Positions 25,371-36,109 of a stretch of 64,000 nucleotides of DNA are shown here, one piece after another; positions within the stretch are counted from its first letter, which is position 1; each line of letters starts with the position of its first letter. Source of the DNA: Callipepla californica brunnescens (lineage: Eukaryota; Chordata; Aves; Galliformes; Odontophoridae); contig JALIRH010000010.1 in assembly GCA_023055505.1 (NCBI GenBank), positions 6,508,501-6,572,500 on the forward strand, in the 5' to 3' direction. The notes below the pieces were generated by a model. That model made no database searches. It had not been told where the DNA came from and saw only the letters and a program-made list of their open reading frames with translations. Position numbers and translations under genes: made by a program.

Positions 25371-25690
25371 GAGAATCACAGAAAAAATTAGGCTAGGGGA
25401 GAGCTCAGAAGGTTATCTGATTTCAGACTTCTGCTCAGGAGCAGAGCAGCACTGGCTGTAGGGCTTCCTCCAGTTGGGCCATGAAACTCCTCATGAACAC
25501 AGGCAAGATGCCTCTAAATCCACTTTTTCTCCAGGCTGAGCAAGCTCTGGCTTGCAAGCTCAGTCCTCACAGGACATGTGCTGTAGGTCCTCACCTATCT
25601 TGGTGGCCTCTGCTGCATTACCTCAAATTGAGTGATATCTTCTGGTCTTGTAGAGCCAAAGCTGGTTGTGCTGTCCTGGTGTGAGTACTC
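25371..25690 (-). mobile_element. Decayed CR1 LINE fragment with internal deletion
   Basis: Reverse CR1. The tail side is 'agagaatcacagaaaaaatt'. The middle section is scrambled or deleted. The ORF2 part is clear at 'ttctccaggctgagcaagct' and 'cctatcttggtggcctctgc'. The usual segment between the 3' end and the 'ctccaggctgagcaagc' motif is much longer in intact copies, so a large internal deletion is inferred. Relatively GC-rich against its surroundings. The open frame 25481-25684 is inside this relic. Confidence 0.78.
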
Positions 25691-28509
25691 CAAAGCAAGG
25701 GCAGGAATCATTGTCCTCACCTACTCTCTGAGCTCCTGGTGGCAGCAGCCCAAGGTGCTGCTTGCCTGCAAGTAGCAAAGACGTAACTTCACCTCCCCAA
25801 AACTGCTAAGGTTCTTTTTTTAAGACAGTGTTTCATAGCCATGTGATCTATTTTAGCAAAATAGCTGGATATTTGAAAGAATCTATTTATGCAAGTGGAA
25901 TTTTTTTTCTGTGAGATGCAGTGGTTTTAAATCTCATCTTTAACCTATTTTGGATAGGAATGTTTATTTATACTAATTGACCCCCTTATTTCCATTGGCT
26001 GACAGCTATATCTCATTGCTAAAAAACTCTGTACTCTTTAAAAATGTCTAATATTACATCAGGCTGCTCTTGCTGTATCATGTGATCAAGTATGGCCTTT
26101 ACACCTTTTGATGCAATGTGTGTTTGTTCTGTATTGTGATATCATTTTAAAGGTGTCACTTCCCTTGAGAAGCAAGCAATTACCTGTAGGTAACTCATAT
26201 TTTATCGCTACCTATGACAAGAATCCAGCAGCAAATCTCTGGCTACTGGCACATGCTCTTGTGTTTCTTAACAAATTGTGCCTTTGTGCTGCACAGTGCC
26301 TTAACAGTTTTAAATAAGATCCTGACATCTGTGTCACTGTACTGTGTTGCATCTTCATGGGAAATTCTTTTTTCATAATTTAAATGCGCTATTTGTCATC
26401 AAATGACAAGCATACATTAGGGCTCTCCATTTTAACCAAGGTACTAAAGGCTATTTCAATTTGACTACAGCAGTTTTCTGCCAAATGGCTGCTCTAAGTT
26501 GTATTGTGCACATTACCCACCAGAAAGCACAGAGTTGATGAGAATGCACTGTCAACTACACCACACATCAATATGGAGGTTATTTGATTTGAAATTGAAT
26601 TCTAGCCTTCCTTGATCTGTTGTATAAATGGAGAAGCATGTCTTGAGGAAATTCTCATGAAGTTTATGAAGAATGTGACGTGTTTTTTTTTATTTGTTCG
26701 GAGTTTTGCTTTGTAAGACTTCAGTTTCAGGTCTAATCTCTCTGATACACATTCAGAGATAAAGCATAAAATTTTTCAGTGTGGACAGAAAATTTGCAAA
26801 AAGAAATTCATTGCATGGATTTCTACTCTGATACTGGTGAGGTGTAGGTTGCATACTTTTGTTGCAGGGTGACTTTTTGACCTGTCTTTAAACATTTAAG
26901 ACTTAGTTCAACAGTTCATCCAATATGATGAGACTTGTTTCTTAAGTACAGCATACTCTAAATATATTATATTCTCCAGAAGACATCTTAGTCATTACCA
27001 AGATGAAAATAGCTTAATGGCTATGTTACTTGTAGACTGTGCTCTTGTCTTAGAGCCAGTTCACAAAGCAGTGGTTTACAGTGTGTGCGACACTTAAAAA
27101 TGCTTGAAAAATAAACGGAGGTACATGATTTCATTGTAAAGCAGATGGAAGTGTAGATAGTACCATTCTGCAGGGCAGGAGGAAGAACTTGCTGTGCAAC
27201 CTGCATGCATATCACCAGCATGTGCATGGCCCTAAGGGCAGCACACAGAACTTCACAGAAAACATATTAAATGGGCATGGGGGAAACATCCTTTGACCTA
27301 CATAAAAGAGCCTTTGTGTAGATCTCATGAGCAAACGTTCGTGTTTTCAAACAGATAAAGATGTGCAGTTGCTTTGGAATCAAAGGTAGATTGGCAACAA
27401 TTTTCAGGAAATGGCAAAATCATTATTCAGTGTCTTTGGTATTTGCCATGAAACATTTATCATTGTGAAAGATTTTGGCATCTAGAAATCTGTAAGATGT
27501 GATCTCACATGAATCTCATTGTAATTTATCATTAATTGTTGTTCATCTGTTGAAAAGTGCTGCCACTAAGTTAAAAGGATCAGAACAAAGAAGAAAAGCA
27601 CAGTGCCTCAACATCTCCTTTGCAGCCTAGATGTGTCATAGAATCTGAGATAACTGTGCAGTGATTAGCTCAGGAGTCTGTGGGTTTGTCAAGGAGTGGG
27701 GAACGTTTTATGGAATGGCAAGTGTCTTGCACAACTTAGAGTGCGGGGTGAAACAACTTGTATCATCCAGCTCTTTTGTGAGTTACTGTACTATATCCAT
27801 CTTTAGACACTGACCTGGAATTTGACTTTTGGAAAGCATTCTACACAAAAGTGATGTTCTGAAATATGCCATATAACATGCTCTGAATCTAAAATACCAT
27901 TCCTTCATTTGGAGGACTAGAAAGATAATTACTACCAGCGCAAAACACCTGTTTTGTTGCTTTTATTAAGAGCCACGGAATCACTTCAATATTTTACTCA
28001 GTATTGCTAAGTGTATTGTAAAATTTTTGATTTTGCTAGAAAATTAGAGGCGGGGGGACATGAGAAATGTTTTTTTTTGTTTGTGTGTTTGTTTGTTTTT
28101 ATGCACAAACATCTTCCATATGTCTATGATTCAAGAAATCTCAGTATCTACTGTACTGCAGTATTAAAATGCATTCATTAGATATGATAGCAATAGCAGG
28201 AATTACACTTCAGTTCATCTAAAATGTTTTCCTGCTATGCATTGTTTAGCAGTGCTGCCTGAGATTTTTGTACCCTACCCAAAACAGTAAAATTCAAGTT
28301 ACCTTGCATATTAATGAGATGGAAATCATTCTTGAGTGGGGAAGCCTGTTACAAGATTACTCACGATAACATGAAATAATAAAATAAGCAATTGCTCACT
28401 CATGTATTTCACTTACTCTGCTAACTATTGAGAATTTTTCACTGTTGAGGTTTTTTTCTGTTTTGCACATACATTTGAAAAACTCAGGCACTTCCCTCTA
28501 AGTACCCTG
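25691..28509. other. Unique AT-rich sequence, no gene seen
   Basis: No exon, RNA gene or transposon recognised. A TTTG/GTTT-rich low-complexity piece lies at about 28072-28100. Confidence 0.6.
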
Positions 28510-28640
28510 CTTCCTATTATTATAATTTTAAAGCAGTAGCACGTATAGGCCATGCACTCTTTGAGTTAAGCACTTTACAAATGTATAACAAAGACAGTAA
28601 CAGCACTGGAAAACCTACAGTGTAAGTCTGTGGTTTACAC
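28510..28640. repeat. Possible ancient amniote repeat scrap
   Basis: The order 'gcactttacaaatgtataac', 'aaagacagtaacagcactgg', 'cctacagtgtaagtctg' resembles the end of an old amniote element normally reading like 'gcactgtacaaac...aaagacagtccctgcc...cttacagtctaa'. Strongly diverged; recognised by pattern memory only. Confidence 0.3.
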
Positions 28641-29117
28641 TTGCACACAAAGGATGGATAAAACAGGGATAATATACAGGAACAATGAGATGGTTCTCCC
28701 TGTTGTGGAGAACAGTGGTCAAGGCAATGTGACTGCTTAGCGTCAGGCACCATGGCAGGAGAGATTCAGGGGATGGGGACATGAAGGGGGACTGGAGGCT
28801 GTGAAAATCCCACAGAACCATCCTTCCCTCTATTTTCTTGCTTTTTTTTTTCTTTTCACACTGTTCTAGTACTCATCTGGAGCATAAGTTAAACAAGATC
28901 TGAGTCCTGGTTAAGTAGCTGTCCCCTGACATAGTCATGCTTTGTCCCAAGCACTGTATAGGCCAGGTTTTCACCCTGGCTTGAAAACAGTCCTGGGAAG
29001 AAAGGGGTGCCTTGCACTTCAGGTTTTCTGCTGCTGACTTGCCCAACAATTTCAGAAAGTGAGGCACATTTGAAATAGGGCAGGAGATGAGCTGTGGTGG
29101 CCCCAAAAGTACACCGT
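28641..29117. other. Unique flank left of the LTR
   Basis: Ordinary unique sequence, slightly richer in G and C than average, with no gene seen. Its last bases before the LTR are 'acaccgt'. Confidence 0.55.
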
Positions 29118-29683
29118 TGTCATGGTTTTATGATTTTTGGTACTGGTATTCCACATCATAGCATCATGTAGTGCATTAAGAGTTAAAGAGCTAATACTCC
29201 AACTCCATGGATCATTGATAATTCCAGGTATACCTGTCTCAGAAGAGAAGAACTACATTCCGCAGAGGACTTTACGATGTTTTGCCTTTTTATGTTATTT
29301 CCTCTCAGAGGGAAAAGATAAAAACTCTCTGCGGTCACGGGACACTCTCTCTTTCCTTTGGGATCGACTCAGCAGTGGGTGCTCGCTGCTGTCTGCCTTC
29401 AGCGTTAGCGTAAGGCCTTCGGTTTATCGGACACTCTCTCTTGCTCATTTTATTTGATTAATTAGCCTCAATTCCAATTATATTGTATTATATTGTGTTA
29501 TTTTGCTTTCTGATATCTTATTTAGTAAATTAGCTTTCCTCCTCAGATTGTTGCCGCTGTTTTGTTTCTAGGCCCATCTCCCTTTTCCCTTTCGTCCTTC
29601 CCCTTTCCTGGGGTGTGGGTCTGTGGGTCCCCCGCACAAATCGTCACGGAACCGGGCCGATCCAGATCGGTAAACCGTTGACA
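29118..29683 (+). mobile_element. Endogenous retrovirus solo LTR
   Basis: A 566-bp block bounded by the inverted termini TGTCA (29118) and TGACA (29683), as expected of an LTR. It is far richer in GC and CpG than its surroundings, with a CT-rich 3' third ('ctttcctggggtgtgggtct') and an AT-rich middle ('tattgtattatattgtgtta'). I recognise the whole from chicken ERV LTRs, but I cannot assign the family with certainty. No internal retroviral genes, primer-binding site or second LTR follow, so it is a solo LTR left by LTR-LTR recombination. The sense strand is inferred from the remembered consensus. Exact 5-6 bp target duplications are not seen next to these ends. Confidence 0.82.
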
Positions 29684-30299
29684 CCAGTCTGAGTTCTGGT
29701 TCTGTCTCCCAAGTGCACCCAGCCACTGTGATGGGGGCTGTGACCAATATCTCCCTTGTTGTGATCTTGCCTTTTTCATTACGGTGTCATGTATTATATG
29801 GCAATGGGCTATTCAGCCCAGGAGATGAGACTTCAGTGAGCTATAATGCACACAAAAAAGTGTGACAAATTGCAATGACAAGGCTGCATTTGTACTACGA
29901 GGTACAGTCAGTTGTGATATGATGTAGTGGAATGAAATAATCCTTTCTTGGACAATGCTGGCTGTGGCTTGTTATGTGCTGCCAAGAGCTACAGATACAG
30001 ATACAACTTGCCATCAGAACATTATTTCACAGAAAATCAGAACAACCCCTCTCTAATGAACGCATATGTTGCAGTAAGATTATTGTTAGTAATGTTGCAT
30101 CAGGAGTCTGTAAACTCAGCTTCATTGCATTTTGGATCTGAAAAGATTAGAAATCAATTCCCATGTTCAGCCAAAAGGCTGCCAAAGTACCTCAGTGCCA
30201 TGACGCAGACATGCTGTCTGGTTTGTAATGTGTGAATATGCAATACTATCTGGATTCTGCTGTTGGGCTATAGCCTGCTCAGTTTATTTTTGTACTGTC

Positions 30300-30325
30300 C
30301 AAGGGTTTGCTAGGACAAACCCTTG
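30300..30325. other. Perfect 10-bp stem inverted repeat with third copy
   Basis: CAAGGGTTTG, spacer CTAGGA, CAAACCCTTG: an exact inverted repeat. It is followed directly by CTAGGGTTTG (30326-30335), which repeats the spacer start and the first arm. This three-part arrangement suggests a small local inverted duplication by template switching. Confidence 0.65.
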
Positions 30326-30631
30326 CTAGGGTTTGATGTAAGCTCCTGTATTGCTTTGCATCTGGCTATGTGCAAAACTGAAAAAATTCATTGAACTTTT
30401 CTATGCTAATAGTATATCCAAACATGGCAAGTACTTCCAGAGATTACGTGATTTGCAGTTTACATGCTTTTGTCTTATACCAAGATTTTAAGGAGCTTCA
30501 CACTTATTTAAGCATGTAGCATAGAAGTGTCCCATCAGTTGCACTTTTCTTTCACGATTTCCCTTCTCCATTTTCCTCATTGTGGAATGGATCTTTGTGT
30601 GGTGAATTTAAAGTTTTATGCTTACAACATG

Positions 30632-30658
30632 AAAAAACAAACAAACAAAAAAAAAAAC
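30632..30658. repeat. (AAAC)n / poly-A simple repeat
   Basis: AAACAAAC units passing into eleven or so A. Low-complexity sequence. Confidence 0.8.
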
Positions 30659-31507
30659 AGACATAAAGAATAATTCTTCAGAACTCTTCCATTATTACAA
30701 AATGTCTGTTTTACTCATGACTACTATTTAAAACTATATACATGCCTGAAAACAAAAAACCTCACAAAGAAAGCAATCTTTTCTTCTATTTTACTGAATT
30801 GTGTTCAAAACTTGTCTTGGATTCAGTGGATAAATATGAAAAAAGTACTTATATACATTAGATTCTTTCTTTGAAGGCTTTTTCTCCTTAACCAGCCTCC
30901 TTTGTTGATGAAACAATGTGGTGTATAAATAAGGTGATTATGATTTTTATTTCTAAAGAAGCTGAAAGGAACTAAAATGTCACATTACTGATAGTTTTCT
31001 CATCTGAGGAGCACAGATTCACCATTCTTACTTTCACATAACTCCCTGGACATTGTCTGATTTGTGAGACAAATGTATGCAGACAAGAACAGAATTTGAT
31101 TATTTTTTTTTTCTGTAATATAAAGGCTTCCTATTTCATTTTATAGTATCCAAATTCTATATTATAAAAAACTATTCAAATATAAGATTTATTTAAATAT
31201 GCATATTCTTCTGTGTTGCTATATAATAATGGAGGAAGGGACAAGGCATGCCCCAGATTGCAAGTTAAATTAGCTAAATTCAAAAGAAAGGAAATGTTGT
31301 CAAAGAGCACTCACTTGAATCCTCCATCTGAAGATTAAAATATCACCATAACATTTAGAGGGGAAATCTGAGGTGGCCTTAAGGCTCATGTGATCCCTCT
31401 TCCCTGCCCTCTCTCCTCCCCCATGTTGCTGGACTCTCCTTTCACTGTTGAGAGTTGGAAGGTTTCTCTCTCCATTTTCCTCTTTTTTTTAAACACAACT
31501 GTAATTT

Positions 31508-31531
31508 AAAAACAAACAAACAAACAAAAAA
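31508..31531. repeat. (AAAC)n simple repeat
   Basis: Four to five CAAA units in an A-rich run. Confidence 0.8.
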
Positions 31532-31829
31532 GCTGGTTTAAGGAAGACATTTCCTTGGTGCAATTGCAATTTTTAACAACAACTGCTAAACTCTGTAGCA
31601 GATCTCCACTGGCGTAGAACTAAAATCTGGAAGTAATCAGCAACCACTGAACATCAGAAATTCTTCAAAAAACATTTAAACACAGCTGGAGTCTGCTGGT
31701 AGTCAGGATAGGATTCAGGTACCTAATCCCTTGAGGTTAGTTGCCATCCCCCATCTTCCTTGTCTTATATGTGGAACTAAAAAGCCCCAGGGTGTTGATG
31801 GTTGTAAAGAAACTGTGGCATCTGACACC

Positions 31830-32060
31830 TGCTGGGAGCAATAAATAAAGAGCTGCGCTGCCATTGTGGGCTGGGGTTCCTCTGCCTGCTGCACTGCTGC
31901 TGCTGCGGGGAGAGGAGAGCTACCTGCTTAGCCATGTAAACAAAACTGATAAGAAACAGAAATCACTGCTGAAAAGCCAGCGGTTTTTGACACGTGTGCT
32001 TGACCTGTAATGCAAGCAAACCTGCTTAAGAAGTAAACAAAACTGTAGCTTCACTTCAAA
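31830..32060. promoter_or_regulatory. Candidate regulatory element with forkhead motifs and an E-box
   Basis: A locally GC-richer stretch ('gctgctgctgcggggagagg' near 31902) followed by TGTAAACA (31935-31942), CACGTG (31991-31996) and GTAAACA again (32033-32039). Both forkhead-type sites sit in the same longer string, GTAAACAAAACTG, about 100 bp apart. RYAAAYA is the FOX-family consensus. No TSS, TATA box or gene is seen beside it, so if functional it would be a distal element. Purely motif-based. Confidence 0.3.
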
Positions 32061-32653
32061 GAAATATAGTTGTAATTATCTTAGAGATTACATGGCTCCA
32101 AGAGTGTTTCTGTACCCGGATTTGTTCACTTAGCATTTTTCACCCCGTTTTTTTTTTTTTTTTTTTTTTTTTTTTATTGTTTCTGATTTCCTCGCTGTAT
32201 CTGCTTAGCCTGGATAATCTCTCTGGTTTGTATTATCTCATCTGTTCATACAATCCATAAGTAACAAATTAAGGACATCCATCATTTTCCTCAGAAATGA
32301 ACTTTTACTTCATAGAGATACGAGAAAAAAAAATAAATCCTCCCTCTCAACACCACTACCAAACATGTTTTCTCTCTCACCTCCTATCCATGAAAACGGT
32401 GCTATGTGTCTAGGTGAACTGAAAGACTGGGAGCATGGCTGGGAACTGGCAGCGTGAGGAGCAAGCTTGATGCTTTTGCACCCGGTCTGGGGGCTGTGTG
32501 AGTGCTGGAGGTGGGCCTGGGCTGCTGAAGGGACTAAGGGTCCAATTTTCAGTGGTCTTCTGTAGTCCACACTGACCCTCTAATATATTTCTACTCCAGA
32601 GGAGCCTTTAGGAGAAGTGGGGATCAGACTTAGGAATGAAAATATTAGTAGAG
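32061..32653. other. Unique flank with poly-T, no gene seen
   Basis: Holds the poly-T run and, near 32440-32560, a GC-richer stretch with an open minus-strand frame (32310-32570) lacking any recognisable domain. Confidence 0.5.
32148..32175. repeat. Long poly-T run (28 bases)
   Basis: The longest homopolymer in the window. On the minus strand it would be a poly-A tail preceded by AATAAA (TTTATT read on + at its right end). No recognisable gene-derived sequence lies to its right, so a retrocopy origin is unproven. Confidence 0.9.
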
Positions 32654-32956
32654 ATAGAATCATAGAATGGCTTGGGTTGGAAGGGATCTCAAAGATCATC
32701 TAGTTCCAACCCCTCTGCTGCAGGTAGGGTTGCCAGCCACTGGATCAGGCACCAGATCATGTTGTCCAGGGCTGCATCCCACCTGGCCTTCAGCACCTCC
32801 AGGGTTGGGACATCCACGGCCTCTCTAGGCAGCCTGTACCAGTGCCTCACTGCACTCTCTATGAAAATCCTCCCCCTGACATCTAATCTAAATCTTCCCT
32901 CCTTTATTTTAAAACCATTTCCCCTTTTCTTATCACTGCCTATCTGTGTAAAAAGT
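32654..32956 (-). mobile_element. CR1 LINE 3' fragment, relatively well preserved
   Basis: Reverse CR1. It has an intact-looking octamer tail ('atagaatcatagaatgg') and the conserved 3' block 'gggttggaagggatctc', 'aaagatcatctagttccaac'. ORF2 end sequence follows: 'cctggccttcagcacctcc', 'ctctaggcagcctgtacc', 'cccctgacatctaatc'. It is truncated at its 5' side near 32956. Its preservation suggests it is one of the youngest CR1 insertions here. The open frame 32672-32974 is antisense CR1 sequence, not a gene. Confidence 0.93.
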
Positions 32957-34624
32957 TACAATCAGATTCAGTAAACAAGGCTTCTGTTCTTTACCTTGGC
33001 CCCTTTTGAATTCTGTGCTATTTCATATATTGTTAGGATGTATGCAATTAAATATATTGTTTTTGCTTTTCTTTCTTTATTTATTCCACACATCTGAGTC
33101 AATCAGATTTCAAGTAGACTGAAAACAGAGGTAGGGTTTGTTTATATTAATTTTGTTAAACAGCACAAAAATTGTGATGGCGACTGCCTGAAATTTGTTA
33201 GTTCTAACATTCATTGACACAAAGAGTAAAATTCTGTGATTTTCTGTGGACTGTAGTGCAATTTCACTGTAGTACCTTTCAAGTGTGATGTGTATGAACA
33301 GATGAGAAAATTAGACCTTTTCCACTACTCACCAATATAGGCAGCAGTATCATGAGCCATTCTGTCAGAGATAATTTAAAATCACTTAAACATTTTAAAT
33401 AGTCCACAGAAATAATCCTGAAATAGAATTATGTGGCTTTAAAATTTTGATATGATTATGTTTTATTATTTGCATTTCAGTAGCTCAGACTATTTTCTGT
33501 TCCTTCGTACATGATATTTGCTTAAAGTAATTATACCAACTGAGAACAGTGGCAGATTGAAATTAAATGTTTGGATTAAATATTTTGTCAGCAAACATGC
33601 AGCAACTGCTTTACTACTGCTTCTCTTCTTCTCTGCATACTGATTACAAAAAGATTAGCTTTTATCTTGGCATGATTTTAAAATGCCTAGATAAATGCTG
33701 TCTGATATTACCAGTTAAAAAAAAAATCTAGAAAGAATCTGGATCTAAATAATAAGGGGCATGCAATATGAAAATGAAAGGAAGGTGTGATAAGTATTTC
33801 TGCTCAGGGCCTCAGCCCATCCTCAAATGAGCATTTTTTATTGTATTTCCAATTAGTGTGAGCTGCAGCTAGGACCAAAATATGATTAACTGGAAGCTTC
33901 CAGGTAGCTGCTGATTTAAATATATGAACTTCTCATGGGGCTTTTCAGATGAACTAGAATTTAGGACACCTACTGCTTCCTAATCGTGAAACATGGGAAA
34001 ATATTTTGGTTCTGCAGTAATAATGAAAAAGCCTGTTATCTCCTATCTAACAGGAATTCTCATTAACCTTAACAAGACTTTCATGTGTAGATAAGCAAAC
34101 ATAATATGACTTCTCAACGATGGCAGTTTCGGGGCAGAAACTTAGACAGAAAACTTCCAACTGATGCATCATTGCATTAGTCTTCCTTTTGGCTGCACTA
34201 CCTTTTGCCAAGCTGCGGGTCTCTGGGCTGTAGCTGATGCTTAGCACATTCTCCTACCTTCCTCTCCTTCCACCCTTGGACATCACAGCCTGCCCTGCAG
34301 TTCCCTGCTGGAGGGAGGTTCTCGTGGGACTCCTGAGCTCAAATCTCAAACTGCTGCCCTCTGCCCCTGCCACAGACAGTACTCCGTCTTTTGGGAGTGG
34401 GGGAGAAAAGCTTCCACTGTGGCCAGTGCTCATTCTTCAGGAGGTCATCCAGTTTTTTTCAAGATTTGATTAGCCTGGATTCTTCTGTTTCTCTGCTATG
34501 ACAAGTCTTACGGGTGGGTCAAACCGACCTCATTCTCAGATGTTTCTACATGCAGTAGTAAGGGAAGACTATTTCTAGAAGATGTTTTATGACTCAACTT
34601 CAATCAGTAAATAAATTCTGTCTA
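32957..34624. other. Unique AT-rich sequence, no gene seen
   Basis: No repeat family or exon recognised. Near 34237-34473 a CT-rich stretch keeps a plus-strand frame open for 78 codons. It has no domain, and the composition explains it. Confidence 0.55.
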
Positions 34625-34784
34625 CGAGAGCTGCTCTGAAAGTAATTCCTCTTTCCCATGACCGTGGAGGTATATGTTGGTAGCATGGCAGTAGAGGCTG
34701 AACCTTCCCACCAGTATTCCGTTACGTTTTGTTGATGTGTGACAGATGGCAGCAGAGGGGCAGTCTGACACAATGGCATGTAAC

Positions 34785-34960
34785 ATGGAACTGTGTATGA
34801 AGAAAAGTTGTGTCACTGAATTCCTTCATGTGGAAAAAAATGGTGTCCATTGATATTCACTGATGCTTGCTGAAAGTTTGTAGAGACCAAACAGTGGATG
34901 TGAGCACAGTGAGGTAGTGTGTGGTGTGTTTCAGCAGTATTAACAGTGATGTTACATGAC
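34785..34960 (+). pseudogene. Mariner transposase remnant, N-terminal part
   Basis: Corresponds to the DNA-binding helix-turn-helix region at the start of a mariner transposase, beginning at an ATG at 34785. One extra A in the run of seven A near 34834-34840 shifts the frame, and in-frame stops follow (for example TGA and TAG in the next 100 bases), so no protein is made. It joins the C-terminal remnant across a deletion near 34955-34985. Confidence 0.7.
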
Positions 34961-34984
34961 AAGCCATGCTCCAGACTGCCATGC

Positions 34985-35068
34985 AGGTTTTTACAAGTGT
35001 GATATGAAAGCTCTCGTTCATTGCTGGCAAAATGCATAGCTATTGGTTGTGACTGTGGTGAAAAATAG
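34985..35068 (+). pseudogene. Mariner transposase remnant, C-terminal end
   Basis: Matches the last thirty or so codons of the transposase as remembered for the chicken element, ending at TAG 35066-35068. A premature TAG at 35036-35038 breaks it. The catalytic core between the two remnants is missing. Confidence 0.65.
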
Positions 35069-36109
35069 TGCTTTGCAGCTGAGAATTTGCTCTGTCAAAG
35101 ACTGTTATTATGCTCTTTGTATTTGCTGTAGTTTCCATGGAAATAAATACAAGGCATTACTTTCAGAGCAATCTATGTACCTTTTCTTCATCTCCCTTGC
35201 TTTGAAATCAACTAGATTTCAAAGGAAGGAAAAGCTTACACTGAATGTAGTACTATGTATGGTTGTACATTTCCTTAACACTTCCTTCTGTAAAACACTT
35301 TTCCTTCTGGTTGGCTCCTTGGCGAGCTCTTGTCTTTGTGTATTCCTTCCTAAGAAACAGACACTGAGATAGTAACAGTTTTGCTTCTTCTTGAGGATAA
35401 AGGGAGGTGAATGTAACATTCTTGAGTCTTTTCAAGAAAAACAAATTTACAAGGTAACAGAAGATGATTTCTCTCTGAGGGACCACATTACCCCAGAGAC
35501 TCCTCCTGTCTCATCTCACCGTATGTTGTGCCGACTCCTGGAGTATCTCAACACAGGATTTCCTCCCTGTTCTCTGAGGCATTTAAGTTCAGTGTATTCT
35601 GTACTTATAAAAAGGAACATATTCTCCTTCCAAGCCGTTTGTTGATGCTCATTTCCTAGTCAAAAAGGAAAGAAAGTTGCTAGTATGTTTGGGGTTTATT
35701 GTGCATTTAAAGGTCTTTGGATATAGACTATAACACACTGCTATTATAATCACTAAACAGGGTAGAAAGATGGTGTGTTATTGGAAAGGTTGACAGAAGA
35801 ATCTTAGTAAACAGATGCATTGTTAAGGCTTCTCTAGGGCATGTTTGACTGCTGAAGTTTGGAAAGCCATTAGCACAGCTGCACCAGCGTATGTTGGTAC
35901 AAGCTGTCTTTAAATATTCTGCTGGCAACAGTGTGAGTAATACAGCAGCAGCAACGCACCTGACCACATATGGTCATTTCTATTCTCAATTTAATTGCCT
36001 TTTAAGGAGCACTAAGGAATTCCAAATAATTCTGGTATGCTTCATCAGCCAGCTGTGAAATACACTATCACAACTACATAAAAGTAAAGACTTAAAAATA
36101 ATAAGTATG

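Larger units (their letters stand above)
29684..31829. other. Unique sequence right of the LTR, no gene seen
   Basis: Begins with about 100 bases of moderate GC that could be host flank, then AT-rich DNA. Contains a perfect hairpin at 30300-30325, and (AAAC)n-like runs at 30632-30658 and 31508-31531. No primer-binding site or retroviral internal sequence is recognised. Confidence 0.55.
34625..35173 (+). mobile_element. Internally deleted mariner-type DNA transposon (Galluhop-like)
   Basis: Inverted terminal repeats face each other: 'GCTCTGAAAGTAATtCC' just inside the left end and its complement ('ggcattactttcagagc') at the right end. A TA dinucleotide lies outside each end (34623-34624 and 35174-35175), the target duplication of Tc1/mariner elements. 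I recognise the ends and inner sequence as chicken Galluhop. Autonomous mariners are about 1.2-1.3 kb; this copy is 549 bp and lacks the middle, where the catalytic D,D(34)D residues would be. Both transposase ends remain as broken remnants. The left end carries about four extra bases between TA and the shared repeat, so the outermost bases are imperfect. Confidence 0.88.

Noticed and set aside
29137..29457. 106-codon open frame
   Set aside because: Lies wholly inside the ERV LTR, which is non-coding in these elements.
29684..29800. Retroviral internal region after the LTR
   Set aside because: No TGG-type primer-binding site or gag-like frame follows the LTR end; treated as host flank.
32672..32974. 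100-codon frame on plus
   Set aside because: Antisense of the reverse CR1 fragment.
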